Below, piece after piece: positions 1-9,364 of a stretch of 64,000 nt of DNA (position 1 is its first letter; every line of letters begins with the position of its first letter). A program made the position numbers and the translations under genes. The DNA is from Emcibacter sp. (GTDB lineage Bacteria > Pseudomonadota > Alphaproteobacteria > Sphingomonadales > Emcibacteraceae). The notes beneath the pieces were generated by a model. That model was not told where the DNA came from. It worked only from the letters and a program-made list of their open reading frames with translations, and ran no database searches. The stretch spans positions 186,001-250,000 of the forward strand of contig JAIOYI010000001.1 of assembly GCA_021741205.1 (NCBI GenBank). The letters run 5' to 3'.

Positions 1-409
1 CAAAAAGCATAAAGCCCGCACCAGACATTTGAGAGATATAAACCTCATCCACGTAAACAGCGATTGGACTTTCCACATTGGTGGTAAAATCATTATTGGC
101 GACCCCACGAATACCGATGGAATAGTTGGCTTCCCCGTTGGGTTGTAGGGTGCTGACACCCGGTGCCATGGCGGTCACTTCCTGTGCATTGGTATAGCCC
201 ATAGCTTCCAATTGTTCCCGTGAGAATGCAGAAATGGAAATGCCCACATCCTGCGCAGACTGGGAACGCTTTTGTGCGGTAACAGTCACTTCGTCCATCA
301 ACATCTGAGCCGATGCTGGTAATGCTGCTGATACGGTCGCAATCAAGGCACCGCCCGCAAGAAGGCGCATTCTATTTTTTACAAATGAAAATTTGGTATT
401 ATTCGTCAT
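1..409 (-). CDS. TonB-dependent receptor, N-terminal part (cut by window edge)
   Basis: Outer-membrane active-transport receptor; only the first about 136 residues are in the window. Translating the minus strand from the ATG at 409 gives a signal peptide (basic start, then a hydrophobic run ending in PASAQ), a TonB-box-like DEVTVTAQK segment, and the start of a plug domain with SAQDVGISISAF, an IRGV motif and AVYVDEVYI. These are typical of the large TonB receptor family seen in alpha- and gammaproteobacteria. A GGGAG Shine-Dalgarno lies just upstream of the ATG. The ligand cannot be read from the plug alone. Divergence from an aldehyde dehydrogenase and proximity to fatty-acid ligases allow, but do not prove, uptake of a lipid-like or aromatic compound. 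Confidence 0.93.
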   Translation of the reverse strand, partial: MTNNTKFSFVKNRMRLLAGGALIATVSAALPASAQMLMDEVTVTAQKRSQSAQDVGISISAFSREQLEAMGYTNAQEVTAMAPGVSTLQPNGEANYSIGIRGVANNDFTTNVESPIAVYVDEVYISQMSGAGFMLF

Positions 410-581
410 TATATTTTCTCCCTAGATAGTTATGCTAAAACATACATGGTTATGGTGATATCTAAATCATCAAAGACATCGCCCTGTGATGACCACACAC
501 GGCTCTTCCATAATAGACAACATATATCTTCAGGTGAAAGAGGCCAACCTAGACAAAGGGCTAAAACAACTCAGACATCTA

Positions 582-593
582 ATACTATAGTAT
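582..593. promoter_or_regulatory. Perfect 12-bp palindrome, possible operator
   Basis: ATACTATAGTAT equals its own reverse complement. It lies midway between the divergent TonB receptor and aldehyde dehydrogenase genes. AT-rich palindromes can occur by chance, so an operator role is only a suggestion. Confidence 0.3.
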
Positions 594-604
594 CATAGTT
601 CATT

Positions 605-624
605 ACGGACGGCACTATGTCCGT
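605..624. promoter_or_regulatory. Inverted repeat ACGGAC-N8-GTCCGT, possible regulator site
   Basis: Six-base GC-rich arms separated by eight bases, 142 bp upstream of the aldehyde dehydrogenase start, in otherwise AT-rich DNA. The symmetry fits a dimeric regulator; the NarL/FixJ-type regulator encoded at 4900-5592 is the nearest candidate. No direct evidence links them. Confidence 0.35.
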
Positions 625-766
625 TATAGATCAAGGTGAAATTGCTATATTTTGCCCTATTCATGAAGCCGTTACCTATATCCTATTAATGCCAAGGTCT
701 AATTTCCTCAGATCATTGCCCGTGCCATAATCCATGCTGTACATAATATAATTTGGGAGCATAAAA

Positions 767-2269
767 ATGACGTCAATGAATCAATATAAATTAAGTGAGA
801 AAGTACGAAACTTTATTTCATCGCCTCGTAAGATGCTCATAAATGGTCAGTGGGTAAATTCTGTAAGCGGTAAAAATTTCAATACCCATGACCCCGCAAC
901 TGGTGACGTAATCGTTGCGGTTGCCGAAGGAGATAAAGAAGATATCAACCGTGCCGTTGCCGCCGCACGCAAAGCGTTCGACGATGGTCCATGGTCGTCC
1001 ATGACCCCAACAGAGCGGGAACGCTGTATGTATCGCCTTGCGGATCTTATGGAACAAAATGCCGACACGCTTTCTGAACTTGAGGCCTTGGACAATGGTA
1101 AGAATGTGGCCATTGCCCGTGCCGTCGATATACAGGTTGCCATTGACTACATCCGTTATATGGCTGGATGGCCCTCCAAAATAATGGGAAGCACACTTCC
1201 CCTATCGGTTCCCTATGCCCCCGGTGCAAAATTTCTGGGCTATACCTTAAAAGAACCTGTGGGTGTAGTGGGTCAAATTATTCCTTGGAATTTCCCAGCT
1301 CTCATGTGTGCTTGGAAATTGGGTCCCGCCCTTGCCAGTGGTTGCACGGTTGTCCTGAAGCCCGCAGAAGAAACCCCTCTAACCGCCCTTTATATTGGTG
1401 AATTGATCTGTGAGGCTGGATTTCCTGAAGGTGTGGTCAATATTGTTCCAGGTTACGGCCATACGGCAGGAGCGGCCTTAACCGCCCATAAGGATGTGGA
1501 TAAGATTGCCTTCACAGGCTCCACAGAGGTGGGTAAAATTATTGTGAAAGCTGCCGCCGACACCATGAAAAATGTTTCCATGGAGCTTGGTGGAAAATCA
1601 CCCGCCATTATCCTGCCCGATGCGGATTTAAGCGTTGCTATCCCGGGTGCGGCCAGTGCCATTTTCTTTAACCAAGGTCAGGTTTGCTGTGCGGGTTCAC
1701 GCTTATTTGTACCTGATAGTCTTTATGATCAGGTTGTCAAAGGTCTTGCCGAAGTGGCCAATGGTATGAAAATTGGATCTGGGCTTAATCCTGAAAATAT
1801 GGTCAATCCTCTGGTATCGCAAATTCAATTTGACCGTGTTATGGGCTATATAGAAAGCGGGCGTGCCGAAGGGGCTGATATTGTGGCGGGTGGTGGTCGT
1901 CGCGGAGACAAGGGCTATTTCGTTGAACCCACAATTCTTGGTAATACCAACCGCGATATGAAGGTTGTCAGAGAAGAAATTTTTGGCCCCGTGGTCTGCG
2001 TACAACGCTATAAAGATGTCAGTGAAATTCCGAAACTTGCCAATGATACGATTTATGGCTTAGGCGCTAGTATCTGGACACGGGACATTAGCAATGTGGT
2101 TAAAATCGTCCCCAAAATCAGATCAGGCAGCGTTTGGGTCAATTGTCATAATGTTCTTGATGTTGCCATGCCCTTTGGCGGCTATAAACAATCTGGATTT
2201 GGCAAAGATATGGGTAAAGAAGCCCTTGATTCATATCTGGAAACCAAATCCGTATGCATCATGTCCTAA
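767..2269 (+). CDS. NAD(P)-dependent aldehyde dehydrogenase (phenylacetaldehyde dehydrogenase-like)
   Basis: Oxidises an aldehyde to the carboxylic acid with NAD(P)+ in the cytoplasm. At 500 aa it is the normal size for the ALDH superfamily. Visible motifs are IIPWNFP (cofactor domain), FTGSTEVG (dinucleotide fold), the general-base glutamate in MELGGKSP, the catalytic cysteine in NQGQVCCAG, EEIFGPV, and the C-terminal PFGGYKQSGFG. The extended similarity, including the SVPYAPGA and ETKSVC regions, is closest from memory to FeaB/PadA-type phenylacetaldehyde dehydrogenases, but substrate cannot be assigned from motifs. GGGAG at 755-759 supports the ATG at 767. The gene stands alone with its own terminator. 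Downstream acyl-CoA ligases suggest an aldehyde to acid to acyl-CoA route. Confidence 0.93.
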   Translation: MTSMNQYKLSEKVRNFISSPRKMLINGQWVNSVSGKNFNTHDPATGDVIVAVAEGDKEDINRAVAAARKAFDDGPWSSMTPTERERCMYRLADLMEQNADTLSELEALDNGKNVAIARAVDIQVAIDYIRYMAGWPSKIMGSTLPLSVPYAPGAKFLGYTLKEPVGVVGQIIPWNFPALMCAWKLGPALASGCTVVLKPAEETPLTALYIGELICEAGFPEGVVNIVPGYGHTAGAALTAHKDVDKIAFTGSTEVGKIIVKAAADTMKNVSMELGGKSPAIILPDADLSVAIPGAASAIFFNQGQVCCAGSRLFVPDSLYDQVVKGLAEVANGMKIGSGLNPENMVNPLVSQIQFDRVMGYIESGRAEGADIVAGGGRRGDKGYFVEPTILGNTNRDMKVVREEIFGPVVCVQRYKDVSEIPKLANDTIYGLGASIWTRDISNVVKIVPKIRSGSVWVNCHNVLDVAMPFGGYKQSGFGKDMGKEALDSYLETKSVCIMS

Positions 2270-2290
2270 GATGATCCTATAATAAATTAT

Positions 2291-2318
2291 AAAGGCAGGA
2301 TGGATTCCTGCCTTTTTT
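2291..2318 (+). terminator. Rho-independent terminator of the aldehyde dehydrogenase gene
   Basis: AAAGGCAGG and CCTGCCTTT arms around a short loop, followed by a T run. It sits 22 bp after the stop codon at 2269 and before the FIST gene. Confidence 0.85.
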
Positions 2319-2382
2319 ATGTTTTCTGCTTTCCACAAAGCCCGCCTTTGCTTACACTGAATATCCAATGACAGGAGCAAAA

Positions 2383-3531
2383 ATGAACAGCATTAAAAAG
2401 GCCGTATCTTTATCCAAAAATAAAAACCTCGCTGTGGATGAACTTTATCATCAGCTTTGCGGCAAAGATGATGACCCTGAATTATGTATTTTCTTTTGCT
2501 CCCCCAATTATAATTTAGACCTGCTGGAAAAAGCCCTTAAACAGAAGTTTGGCGATATCCCGCTTGTGGGTTGCACCACGGCTGGGGAAATAACCCCCCT
2601 TGGCTATCAGGAAAACAGCATTACAGGAATCGCCTTTCCCAAAACCCATTTCAAGGCAATCATCCAATGTATCCCAAACATCAGCGATATTCGCATTCAA
2701 GACGGTATTGATGCGGGGAAAAAATTGATTGCTGACTTAAAAAAAAGCATTCCTCATGCCAATGGCCACAATACTTTTGCCTTTATGTTGATCGATGGCT
2801 TAAGCAATGCCGAAGAAAGAGTTACGGCATCTATCGGAAGTCAACTGGGCGATATTTCACTTGTGGGGGGATCAACGGCGGATAATTGGGATTTAAAAAA
2901 AACCAGCCTATTTCACAATAATCAATTCAAACGGGATATGGCCGTTGTTATTTTGATTCATACAGAGTTACCATTTCAAGTCAATTACACCCATCATTAT
3001 CTGGCGGGAGATGCAAGAGCCGTCATAACAGAGGCCGATCCCATAACAAGAACAGTGAGTGAAATCAATGGATTACCCGCCACACAGGAATATGCCAGGC
3101 TTTGCGGTGTTCCTGAAAAAGATTTGAACATATCCGTCTGTAGCAATCATCCTATTTTGATGAAAATCGGCGGGAAATACTATTCCCGAGGGGTCATAGA
3201 AGTTAATCACGAAAAACAGTTCGTCCGCTTTGCCTGCGCCATTGGCAAGGGCGTTGTCTGTGCCATAGCCCGCCCCTCGGATCCTATTGCCAATTTGAAT
3301 GATCTTTTTCAAAAAATAACAGATGATATTGGGCCTATGGATCTTGTTCTGGGTTGCGACTGTGCCGCCCGAAAAATGATCTGTGAGGAAAAGGGACTAA
3401 TGGATGAAATATCCGAGATTTATGCCAAAAATAATGTCATTGGTTTTGCAACCTTTGGGGAACAATATAATACCGTCCATATGAATAATTCTTTTTGTTG
3501 TATTGCCATTGGCAAGGACATGACGTCATGA
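2383..3531 (+). CDS. FIST domain protein, NosP-like sensor
   Basis: A 382-aa protein with FIST_N followed by FIST_C. The N-terminal half carries VGCTTAGEI and SLVGGSTADNW; the C-terminal half carries RTVSEINGLPATQEY and IGFATFGEQYNTVHMNNS. FIST proteins are cytoplasmic small-ligand sensors. Those encoded beside hybrid kinases include NosP, a haem-binding nitric oxide sensor that controls its partner kinase. The ATG at 2383 is chosen over the one at 2368 because AGGAG (2373-2377) is ideally spaced for it. The stop overlaps the next start as ATGA, so the sensor and kinase are translationally coupled. Haem or NO binding here is inferred from context and not from an identified ligand residue. Confidence 0.88.
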   Translation: MNSIKKAVSLSKNKNLAVDELYHQLCGKDDDPELCIFFCSPNYNLDLLEKALKQKFGDIPLVGCTTAGEITPLGYQENSITGIAFPKTHFKAIIQCIPNISDIRIQDGIDAGKKLIADLKKSIPHANGHNTFAFMLIDGLSNAEERVTASIGSQLGDISLVGGSTADNWDLKKTSLFHNNQFKRDMAVVILIHTELPFQVNYTHHYLAGDARAVITEADPITRTVSEINGLPATQEYARLCGVPEKDLNISVCSNHPILMKIGGKYYSRGVIEVNHEKQFVRFACAIGKGVVCAIARPSDPIANLNDLFQKITDDIGPMDLVLGCDCAARKMICEEKGLMDEISEIYAKNNVIGFATFGEQYNTVHMNNSFCCIAIGKDMTS

Positions 3532-4919
3532 CAGACCATAAAAGCCGTCTGACGGACAATGAAATAAAACGCCTGATCATGGAAAATGCCCGCCTAAATA
3601 AGATGGTGCAGGTTCTGATGGATCGGGTTGAACAAAAAATGGATCAACAGCAAGATAGCTTTACCATTTTCCAAACCGCCATAAAACTCGAAGAAACCGT
3701 AAATCAACGCACCAATGAGCTGAATGACCTGAACAAACGTCTTATGCAAGAATTGGCGGAACGGGAGAAAATCGAGCAAAAACTAAATATTGCTAAAAAA
3801 CAGGCCGAAGAGGCCAATATCAGTAAAACAAAATTTCTGGCCACCGCAAGCCATGACCTGCGCCAACCTCTTAATGCGGCACGTCTTTTTATTGGTTCCC
3901 TAAATCCTGATAATATGAGCGATGAAAATGCCCTTTACCTCACCAGAATTGGCAATTCTTTGGATGCTCTGGATGACCTGTTAAGTGTCTTGCTTAATAT
4001 TTCCCAACTTGATTCTGGTGGCATTATTCCAACATTTTGCCATTTCAGATTACAGGATTTGCTGGACAGAATTGTACCTGATTATATCCATACTGGTAAT
4101 GAAAAGGGGCTTCGGGTTAGGATGGTTCCAACCTCTCAAATAATTTATAGTGATCCGAGATTGCTTGACACTATATTACGGAATTTTCTCAGCAATGCTG
4201 TGCGATATACCAAAAAGGGTGGCATCCTTATTGGCTGTCGCGCTTTGAATAATGATGTCATTATTCAAGTGGCCGACAGTGGCATTGGCATCAAAGAAAA
4301 TCATCTTGGTGACATTTTTGAAGAATTTATCCAAGTACACGAAGACCATACCGTCGGTGGACGTGGCATAGGGCTTGGGCTTTCCATCGTGCAACGCATT
4401 TCAAAATTACTGGAGGCCAATGTTCAGGTACAATCCACTTTTGGCAAGGGGTCAATCTTCAACATCATTCTGCCTAAGGGGAATCATGATAAAGTCATCA
4501 GACCTTATGCAACCCGTATCTCGGATATTCTTTTCACCGATAGTCTCGCCAATCGCATCATAGCCGTCATTGATAATGATGAAGATGTCTTGGACGGCAT
4601 GAAGGCGCTGCTCAATAGATGGGGCTGCAAAACCATTCTTGGGGTTTCTGCTGATATTTGTTTAGCAGAACTTATTGGGCAAGATAAAGTCCCGGATATC
4701 ATCATTGCCGACTACCATTTAACAGGCAGTAATACGGGCATTAAAGCCGTGCAAGAAATTCGTGCAGAATTTCCAGATTCAGAAATTCCCGCCATCATTA
4801 TCAGCAGTGATCGCGACGAAAAATTAAAACAGATGCTAAAATCAGAGAGGCTGCCTCTCATTCATAAACCTGTTGCCGCCGCAGGGCTGCATGCCTTGGT
4901 CAAACATCTGTTATCTTAG
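3528..4919 (+). CDS. Hybrid sensor histidine kinase, NahK/ErcS'-like, partner of the FIST protein
   Basis: A soluble 463-aa hybrid kinase. Order: a long coiled coil (about residues 10-105), HisKA with phosphoacceptor His109 in ATASHDLRQPLNAARLF, HATPase_c with the N box (LSNAVRYT), G1 (ADSGIGI) and G2 (GGRGIGLGLSI), then a receiver with VIDNDEDV, phosphoacceptor Asp in IIIADYHL and the conserved Lys in HKPV. There is no transmembrane or PAS domain, so input presumably comes from the FIST protein. The HDLRQPLNAARLF box is characteristic of kinases paired with FIST/NosP. The ATG at 3528 overlaps the FIST stop codon; an upstream in-frame extension to 3495 would lie inside the FIST gene and is rejected. 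The 3' end overlaps the convergent regulator by 20 bp. Confidence 0.92.
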   Translation: MTDHKSRLTDNEIKRLIMENARLNKMVQVLMDRVEQKMDQQQDSFTIFQTAIKLEETVNQRTNELNDLNKRLMQELAEREKIEQKLNIAKKQAEEANISKTKFLATASHDLRQPLNAARLFIGSLNPDNMSDENALYLTRIGNSLDALDDLLSVLLNISQLDSGGIIPTFCHFRLQDLLDRIVPDYIHTGNEKGLRVRMVPTSQIIYSDPRLLDTILRNFLSNAVRYTKKGGILIGCRALNNDVIIQVADSGIGIKENHLGDIFEEFIQVHEDHTVGGRGIGLGLSIVQRISKLLEANVQVQSTFGKGSIFNIILPKGNHDKVIRPYATRISDILFTDSLANRIIAVIDNDEDVLDGMKALLNRWGCKTILGVSADICLAELIGQDKVPDIIIADYHLTGSNTGIKAVQEIRAEFPDSEIPAIIISSDRDEKLKQMLKSERLPLIHKPVAAAGLHALVKHLLS

Positions 4920-5592
4920 AGTCTTTTTGTATTAACATGTTTTTCGCCGCAATAACCGCCTGCAACCTGTTGGTCACCCCAAGTTTACGCAAAATTGCCG
5001 ACACATGGGCTTTCACCGTTATCTCACTAATGCCTAAATCATAGGCTATGATTTTATTGGCCTTTCCCTCGGCAAGGAGCCCGAGAACAGCAAGCTGTCT
5101 CGGGGTTAGGTCTGATCTATTATTTTGTATTTCATCATCTGACGTGATCATAAATTCTTGTTTATGAGAAGGGGGCATTACAAAAGAACCCAATGCTTCT
5201 GTGGGGATATAGGTGCTGCCTGACATGACAAGTCGAATGGCATTTTTCATCACCTCTTGCGAGGAAGATTTCGGCAGATATCCCATAGCACCGTAAGAAA
5301 AGCTTTCCCGAACAACATCCACATGATCTGTTGACGACACAATAACCACAGGCACCGACGGCACTCGGCTTCTGATGGACATAAGACAGGAAAATCCCTC
5401 CGCCCCCGGCAGTTTAAGATCAAGCAATATAAGATCAAAATCAGAATTTTTGTCTAATGCTTCCATTGTTTGGCGAACATTTGTCGTGCAGGTACAGTCC
5501 GCATGACCCGCAAAAACATCCAAGGCCACGCCTTTTAAGGCCTCGTGAAAAAGTGGATGATCGTCTGCAATCAAAATGCGTTTTATGTCCAT
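4900..5592 (-). CDS. NarL/FixJ (LuxR-type) response regulator
   Basis: A 230-aa two-domain regulator. The N-terminal receiver has ADDHPLF acidic residues, phosphoacceptor Asp58 in LILLDLKLPG, a Ser in the VSSTD switch position and the Lys of LPKSSS. The C-terminal LuxR helix-turn-helix (about residues 165-225) has LTPRQLAVLGLLAEGKANK and ISEITVKAHVSAILRKL. Its tail-to-tail position with the hybrid kinase (20-bp overlap) makes it the probable output of that kinase. The two inverted repeats near 582-624 and the acyl-CoA ligase promoter are candidate targets. In Pseudomonas the comparable kinase, NosP and regulators surround alcohol-oxidation genes; the parallel is suggestive only. Confidence 0.93.
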   Translation of the reverse strand: MDIKRILIADDHPLFHEALKGVALDVFAGHADCTCTTNVRQTMEALDKNSDFDLILLDLKLPGAEGFSCLMSIRSRVPSVPVVIVSSTDHVDVVRESFSYGAMGYLPKSSSQEVMKNAIRLVMSGSTYIPTEALGSFVMPPSHKQEFMITSDDEIQNNRSDLTPRQLAVLGLLAEGKANKIIAYDLGISEITVKAHVSAILRKLGVTNRLQAVIAAKNMLIQKDSKITDV

Positions 5593-5660
5593 AACGACAT
5601 CAAATCCTAAATAAGGTTCAGAAAAGGCAATGCCTTATGACATAGGACTATAAGGTAAAA

Positions 5661-7292
5661 TTAACCTGTTAGACAATCTTTATATTTTTCCCGCAAAGTG
5701 GTTTTTTTAATCTTGCCTGTGGCAGTTAAGGGCATTTCGTCCACGATGAAGACCGCATCGGGCATCCACCATTTGGCAATTTTCCCTTCCAAAAAGGTCA
5801 AGACTTCTCCTTGGGTAAGGCTTTGGCCTGGTGCAGGCTTAATGACTAAAATTGGTCTTTCTTCCCATTTGGGATGATAAACACCCACAACACCCGCCTG
5901 TAACACCTTGGGATGTCCTACCGCTAGATTTTCAATATCAATGGAACTGATCCATTCGCCGCCCGATTTTATAACATCCTTTGATCTGTCGGTGATTTTC
6001 ATATAGCCATATTGGTCAATGGTTACCACGTCACCTGTTGGGAACCAACCGTTCTTGTCCAGAACGCTGCCGCCTTCATTTCTGAAATAGCTTGCGGTCA
6101 CCCAAGGTCCCCGAACCCAAAGATCCCCAAAAGCCACCCCATCACGGGGAATGGGCTCGCCCATTTCATCCAATACTTTGATCTCTAATCCATATTGCAC
6201 CCGCCCCTGTTTATCCAAAATTTCTTCTCTTTGATCAGCAGGCAAATTATCCACTTCTGGCGTTGATGAGGCGACAACGCCCAAAGGACTTGTTTCCGTC
6301 ATTCCCCATAATTGCAACACCGAAACACCATAGGTTTTAAGAAATTTTTCCTTCATAGCCTTTGGAACCGCAGATCCGCCGATCATGGTACGTTTTAAGC
6401 TATCAACCTTCTTGCCGCTGTCTTCCAAATATTGAAATAACATAGAAAAGACGGTCGGCACCGCACAGGAGAAAGTAATCCCTTCATTTTCTATTAAACC
6501 TTGGATATTTTCGCCGTCCATTTTCGGCCCAGGCAAGACAAGCTTTGCCCCAAGCATAGCTGCAACATAAGGCAATCCCCAAGCATTTGCATGATACATG
6601 GGCGCTATGGGCATGATAACGTCATACATGGAAAGCCCGTAAGCACTGTTCTGGGCGGCGGCGAGCGCATGAATGACGGTTGAACGATGGCTGTAGAGCA
6701 CACCTTTGGGATTGCCTGTCGTGCCACTGGTATAGCAAAGCGATGAGGCCGATTTTTCATCAAATATGGGCCACTCAAATTCATCCGTCTCTCCCGCTAG
6801 CAATTCTTCATAACAGATCACATCAGGCAGATTTGTTTCTGGCATATGGGCGCGGTCGGTCAAAATAATAAATTTTTCAACGCCACCAAGTTCTGGTAAT
6901 AATTTCTCAACCAATGGAACAAAATCCAAATCTATGAATAAGACACGGTCCTCCGCATGATTGATGATATAGGTTATCTGCTCATCAAAAAGTCTTGGGT
7001 TTGTCGTATGTAGCACAGCCCCTAGGCCTGAAACACCGTAAAAAAGCTCAAAATGACGATAGGTCGTCCAAGCGAGCGTACCCACCCTATCGCCCTGTTT
7101 GAGGCCAAACTTGTCTATCAAGGCATTGGCAAGCTGTTTTGATCTTTTTTCAGCCTCACGGTAATTATACCGGTGAATTGGCCCCTCAACCGTGCGGGTA
7201 ACAATTTCCATATGGCCATGATATTCCGCCGCATAGCGAATAAGAGATGATATCATCAGCTCATTTTCTTGCATTAATCCCAATATTGTCAT
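5661..7292 (-). CDS. Medium-chain acyl-CoA ligase, AlkK-like
   Basis: A 543-aa ANL-superfamily adenylate-forming enzyme that activates a carboxylic acid to its CoA thioester with ATP. Motifs: the P-loop [37 protein letters not shown], the hinge region [21 protein letters not shown], and the catalytic Lys in TGKIKK. The N-terminal INPRLF-like and [12 protein letters not shown] regions match the AlkK medium-chain fatty acid ligase of alkane degraders, as I recall it. AAGGAGG stands 10 nt upstream of the ATG at 7292. It lies 35 bp downstream of a second acyl-CoA ligase and is probably co-transcribed with it. Chain-length preference is an inference from family. Confidence 0.9.
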   Translation of the reverse strand: MTILGLMQENELMISSLIRYAAEYHGHMEIVTRTVEGPIHRYNYREAEKRSKQLANALIDKFGLKQGDRVGTLAWTTYRHFELFYGVSGLGAVLHTTNPRLFDEQITYIINHAEDRVLFIDLDFVPLVEKLLPELGGVEKFIILTDRAHMPETNLPDVICYEELLAGETDEFEWPIFDEKSASSLCYTSGTTGNPKGVLYSHRSTVIHALAAAQNSAYGLSMYDVIMPIAPMYHANAWGLPYVAAMLGAKLVLPGPKMDGENIQGLIENEGITFSCAVPTVFSMLFQYLEDSGKKVDSLKRTMIGGSAVPKAMKEKFLKTYGVSVLQLWGMTETSPLGVVASSTPEVDNLPADQREEILDKQGRVQYGLEIKVLDEMGEPIPRDGVAFGDLWVRGPWVTASYFRNEGGSVLDKNGWFPTGDVVTIDQYGYMKITDRSKDVIKSGGEWISSIDIENLAVGHPKVLQAGVVGVYHPKWEERPILVIKPAPGQSLTQGEVLTFLEGKIAKWWMPDAVFIVDEMPLTATGKIKKTTLREKYKDCLTG

Positions 7293-7327
7293 GATAGGCT
7301 AACCTCCTTATTTTATATATTTTTGTA

Positions 7328-9034
7328 TTATGCCGTTTTGATTTCTGAAAGACCAAGACGCTCAATCATTTCATCCCGCATGATAAATTTTTGAATTTTT
7401 CCCGTAACCGTCATGGGAAACGTCTCGACAAAATATATGTAACGGGGAATTTTATAATGGGCGATTTGGCCCTTACAGAAATCTCGCATTTCTTCTTCTG
7501 TTGCCTCTTGCCCTGATTTAAGACAAATCCAGATACAGAGTTCTTCGCCGTATTTTTCATCAGGCACTCCAAAGACTTGAGCATCCTGAATTTTCGGATG
7601 ACGATAGAAATACTCTTCTACTTCCCGGGGATAGACATTTTCACCGCCTCGGATCACCATATCCTTCACACGACCCACAATATTGCAGTAACCCTCATCA
7701 TCAAGGGTCGCAAGATCGCCCGTGTGCATCCAGCCATCCTTGTCGATGGTCTCTTTCGTTCGAACCTCATCGCCCCAATAGCCTTTCATCACCGAATAGC
7801 CCCTTGTACAAAGCTCACCCTTGACGCCACGCTTTGTTATTTCCCCATTTTCATCAATAATTTTCACCTCCACATGGGGATGAATGCGCCCAACCGTGGA
7901 CACTCTTTTTTCTAGCGGATCATCTGTGCTGCTTTGAAAGCTTACAGGACTGGTTTCTGTCATACCATAAGCAATCGTAACCTCGGTCATATGCATTTTA
8001 GAAAAAACCTGCTTCATCACCTCAATCGGACAAGAGGCCCCCGCCATAATGCCTGTTCTTAACGAGCTAAGGTCATATGACGTGTTCCGCAGGTGATCCA
8101 ATTCAGCAATAAACATGGTTGGAACCCCATGAAGTGCCGTACATTTTTCATCTTCCACTGCCTGTAAGGCTGATGCAGGGTCAAAACCTTCTCCTGGAAA
8201 AACCATGCAGGATCCATGGGTGACGCAGGTCAGGCTTGCCATCACCATACCAAAACAATGATAAAGTGGTACAGGGATGCAAAGCCTATCCTGTTCCGTG
8301 AATTTCATGGCCTCCCCAACAAAATAGCCGTTGTTCAGGATATTATGATGGGTCAGCGTTGCCCCCTTTGGAGCGCCTGTTGTGCCACTGGTGAACTGAA
8401 TATTGATCGCATCGCTAGGTTTAAGAATAGCTTGAAGTGCATTAAGTTTTGTAACCGATGCCTCATCTTTCATGGTCATCACATCATCAAAATTATAAAA
8501 GCCAACTGTCTTATCTGTACCCAATCGAATAAGTGTGGTCAAATGAGGCAATGTCTTGGCAACAAGTTTTCCTACATCACAGGTTGTAATTTCTGGCACA
8601 AGTTTTTCTATCATCTCAATATAGGCACTCGACTTAAAGCGTTCCGCCGTTATCAATGCCTTGCATTCCACCTTATTCAGGGCATATTCAAGCTCAGACA
8701 GGCGGTAAGCTGGATTAATGTTAACTTGAATAAGACCTGCCTTTGCGGTTGCATATTGGGTGATGACCCATTCGGCACAATTTGGCGCCCAAATTCCGAC
8801 TCGATCCCCGACGTTAAGGCCTAATGATATCAAACCCGCTGCAAGATTATTCACCTTTTCGGCAAATTCTGAATATGTCCAACGTATATTCTGATCACAG
8901 ACCACCAAGGCGTCACGATTTTGGTAACGGGCAACGGTCTCGTCAAACATATTACCAATGGTCATGTCCAAAAAAGCGCTAACTGTCTCTCCCTTGACAT
9001 AGCTTAATGTCTGACTTAATGCCTGTGAAGTCAT
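7328..9034 (-). CDS. Fatty-acyl-CoA synthetase (AMP-binding family)
   Basis: A 568-aa adenylate-forming acyl-CoA ligase. Visible are the P-loop [69 protein letters not shown] and the catalytic Lys in TGKIQK. This sub-type (with GENVYPRE and IGRVKDM-like regions) commonly activates short to long fatty acids in degradation gene sets. The start is placed at the ATG at 9034 because GGGAG lies just upstream; an in-frame extension to 9094 has no ribosome site. First gene of a probable two-gene unit with the AlkK-like ligase. Confidence 0.9.
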   Translation of the reverse strand: MTSQALSQTLSYVKGETVSAFLDMTIGNMFDETVARYQNRDALVVCDQNIRWTYSEFAEKVNNLAAGLISLGLNVGDRVGIWAPNCAEWVITQYATAKAGLIQVNINPAYRLSELEYALNKVECKALITAERFKSSAYIEMIEKLVPEITTCDVGKLVAKTLPHLTTLIRLGTDKTVGFYNFDDVMTMKDEASVTKLNALQAILKPSDAINIQFTSGTTGAPKGATLTHHNILNNGYFVGEAMKFTEQDRLCIPVPLYHCFGMVMASLTCVTHGSCMVFPGEGFDPASALQAVEDEKCTALHGVPTMFIAELDHLRNTSYDLSSLRTGIMAGASCPIEVMKQVFSKMHMTEVTIAYGMTETSPVSFQSSTDDPLEKRVSTVGRIHPHVEVKIIDENGEITKRGVKGELCTRGYSVMKGYWGDEVRTKETIDKDGWMHTGDLATLDDEGYCNIVGRVKDMVIRGGENVYPREVEEYFYRHPKIQDAQVFGVPDEKYGEELCIWICLKSGQEATEEEMRDFCKGQIAHYKIPRYIYFVETFPMTVTGKIQKFIMRDEMIERLGLSEIKTA

Positions 9035-9131
9035 AATTATTCTCCCTATTTCAAGATAATATAAACTTTCAATAAGCGAATGACTATAGGACAAAGGCTT
9101 AAGACCTATAGGGATTTTTTTCTCAGACTTT

Positions 9132-9159
9132 AGTATAATATAGGGGGGACGAATATCAA
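9132..9159 (-). promoter_or_regulatory. Candidate sigma-70 promoter of the acyl-CoA ligase operon
   Basis: On the minus strand TTGATA (9159-9154) and TATACT (9137-9132) are separated by 16 bp, about 100 bp upstream of the ATG at 9034. Recognised by eye only. Confidence 0.4.
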
Positions 9160-9206
9160 ATCGTAACCACTCAATGCGCTGCCCAAAGTTATGAATGGGA
9201 GGAGAA

Positions 9207-9282
9207 TGGTGGAGCTAATCGGGTTCGAACCGATGACCTCTTCACTGCCAGCGAAGCGCTCTCCCAACTGAGCTATAGCCCC
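9207..9282 (-). tRNA. tRNA-Ala (anticodon GGC)
   Basis: Minus-strand 76-nt cloverleaf: a 7-bp acceptor stem (GGGGCTA/TAGCTCC with one G-T), D arm GCTC...GAGC, anticodon stem CTTCG/TGAAG with loop CTGGCAG giving anticodon GGC, and T arm ATCGG-TTCGAAC-CCGAT. The 3' CCA is encoded (9209-9207). It reads GCC and GCU alanine codons. No intron. Confidence 0.96.
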
Positions 9283-9364
9283 ATTCCAGAAATCAAACGA
9301 ATCTCTACAATGATGTGCAGAATTTATTTATCCTTTCTTCGATATTCAAGAAGAAAGCAAAAAA

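Larger units (their letters stand above)
410..766. other. Divergent intergenic region between TonB receptor and aldehyde dehydrogenase
   Basis: About 357 bp with no credible reading frame. It must hold the promoters of both divergent genes. Two inverted repeats stand out and are listed separately (582-593 and 605-624). I saw no B12-box or other recognisable riboswitch core on the receptor side. Confidence 0.6.

Noticed and set aside
8216-8824. Plus-strand open frame of 202 codons
   Set aside because: It lies wholly antisense to the acyl-CoA synthetase gene, whose motifs are clear, and its product has no recognisable domain.
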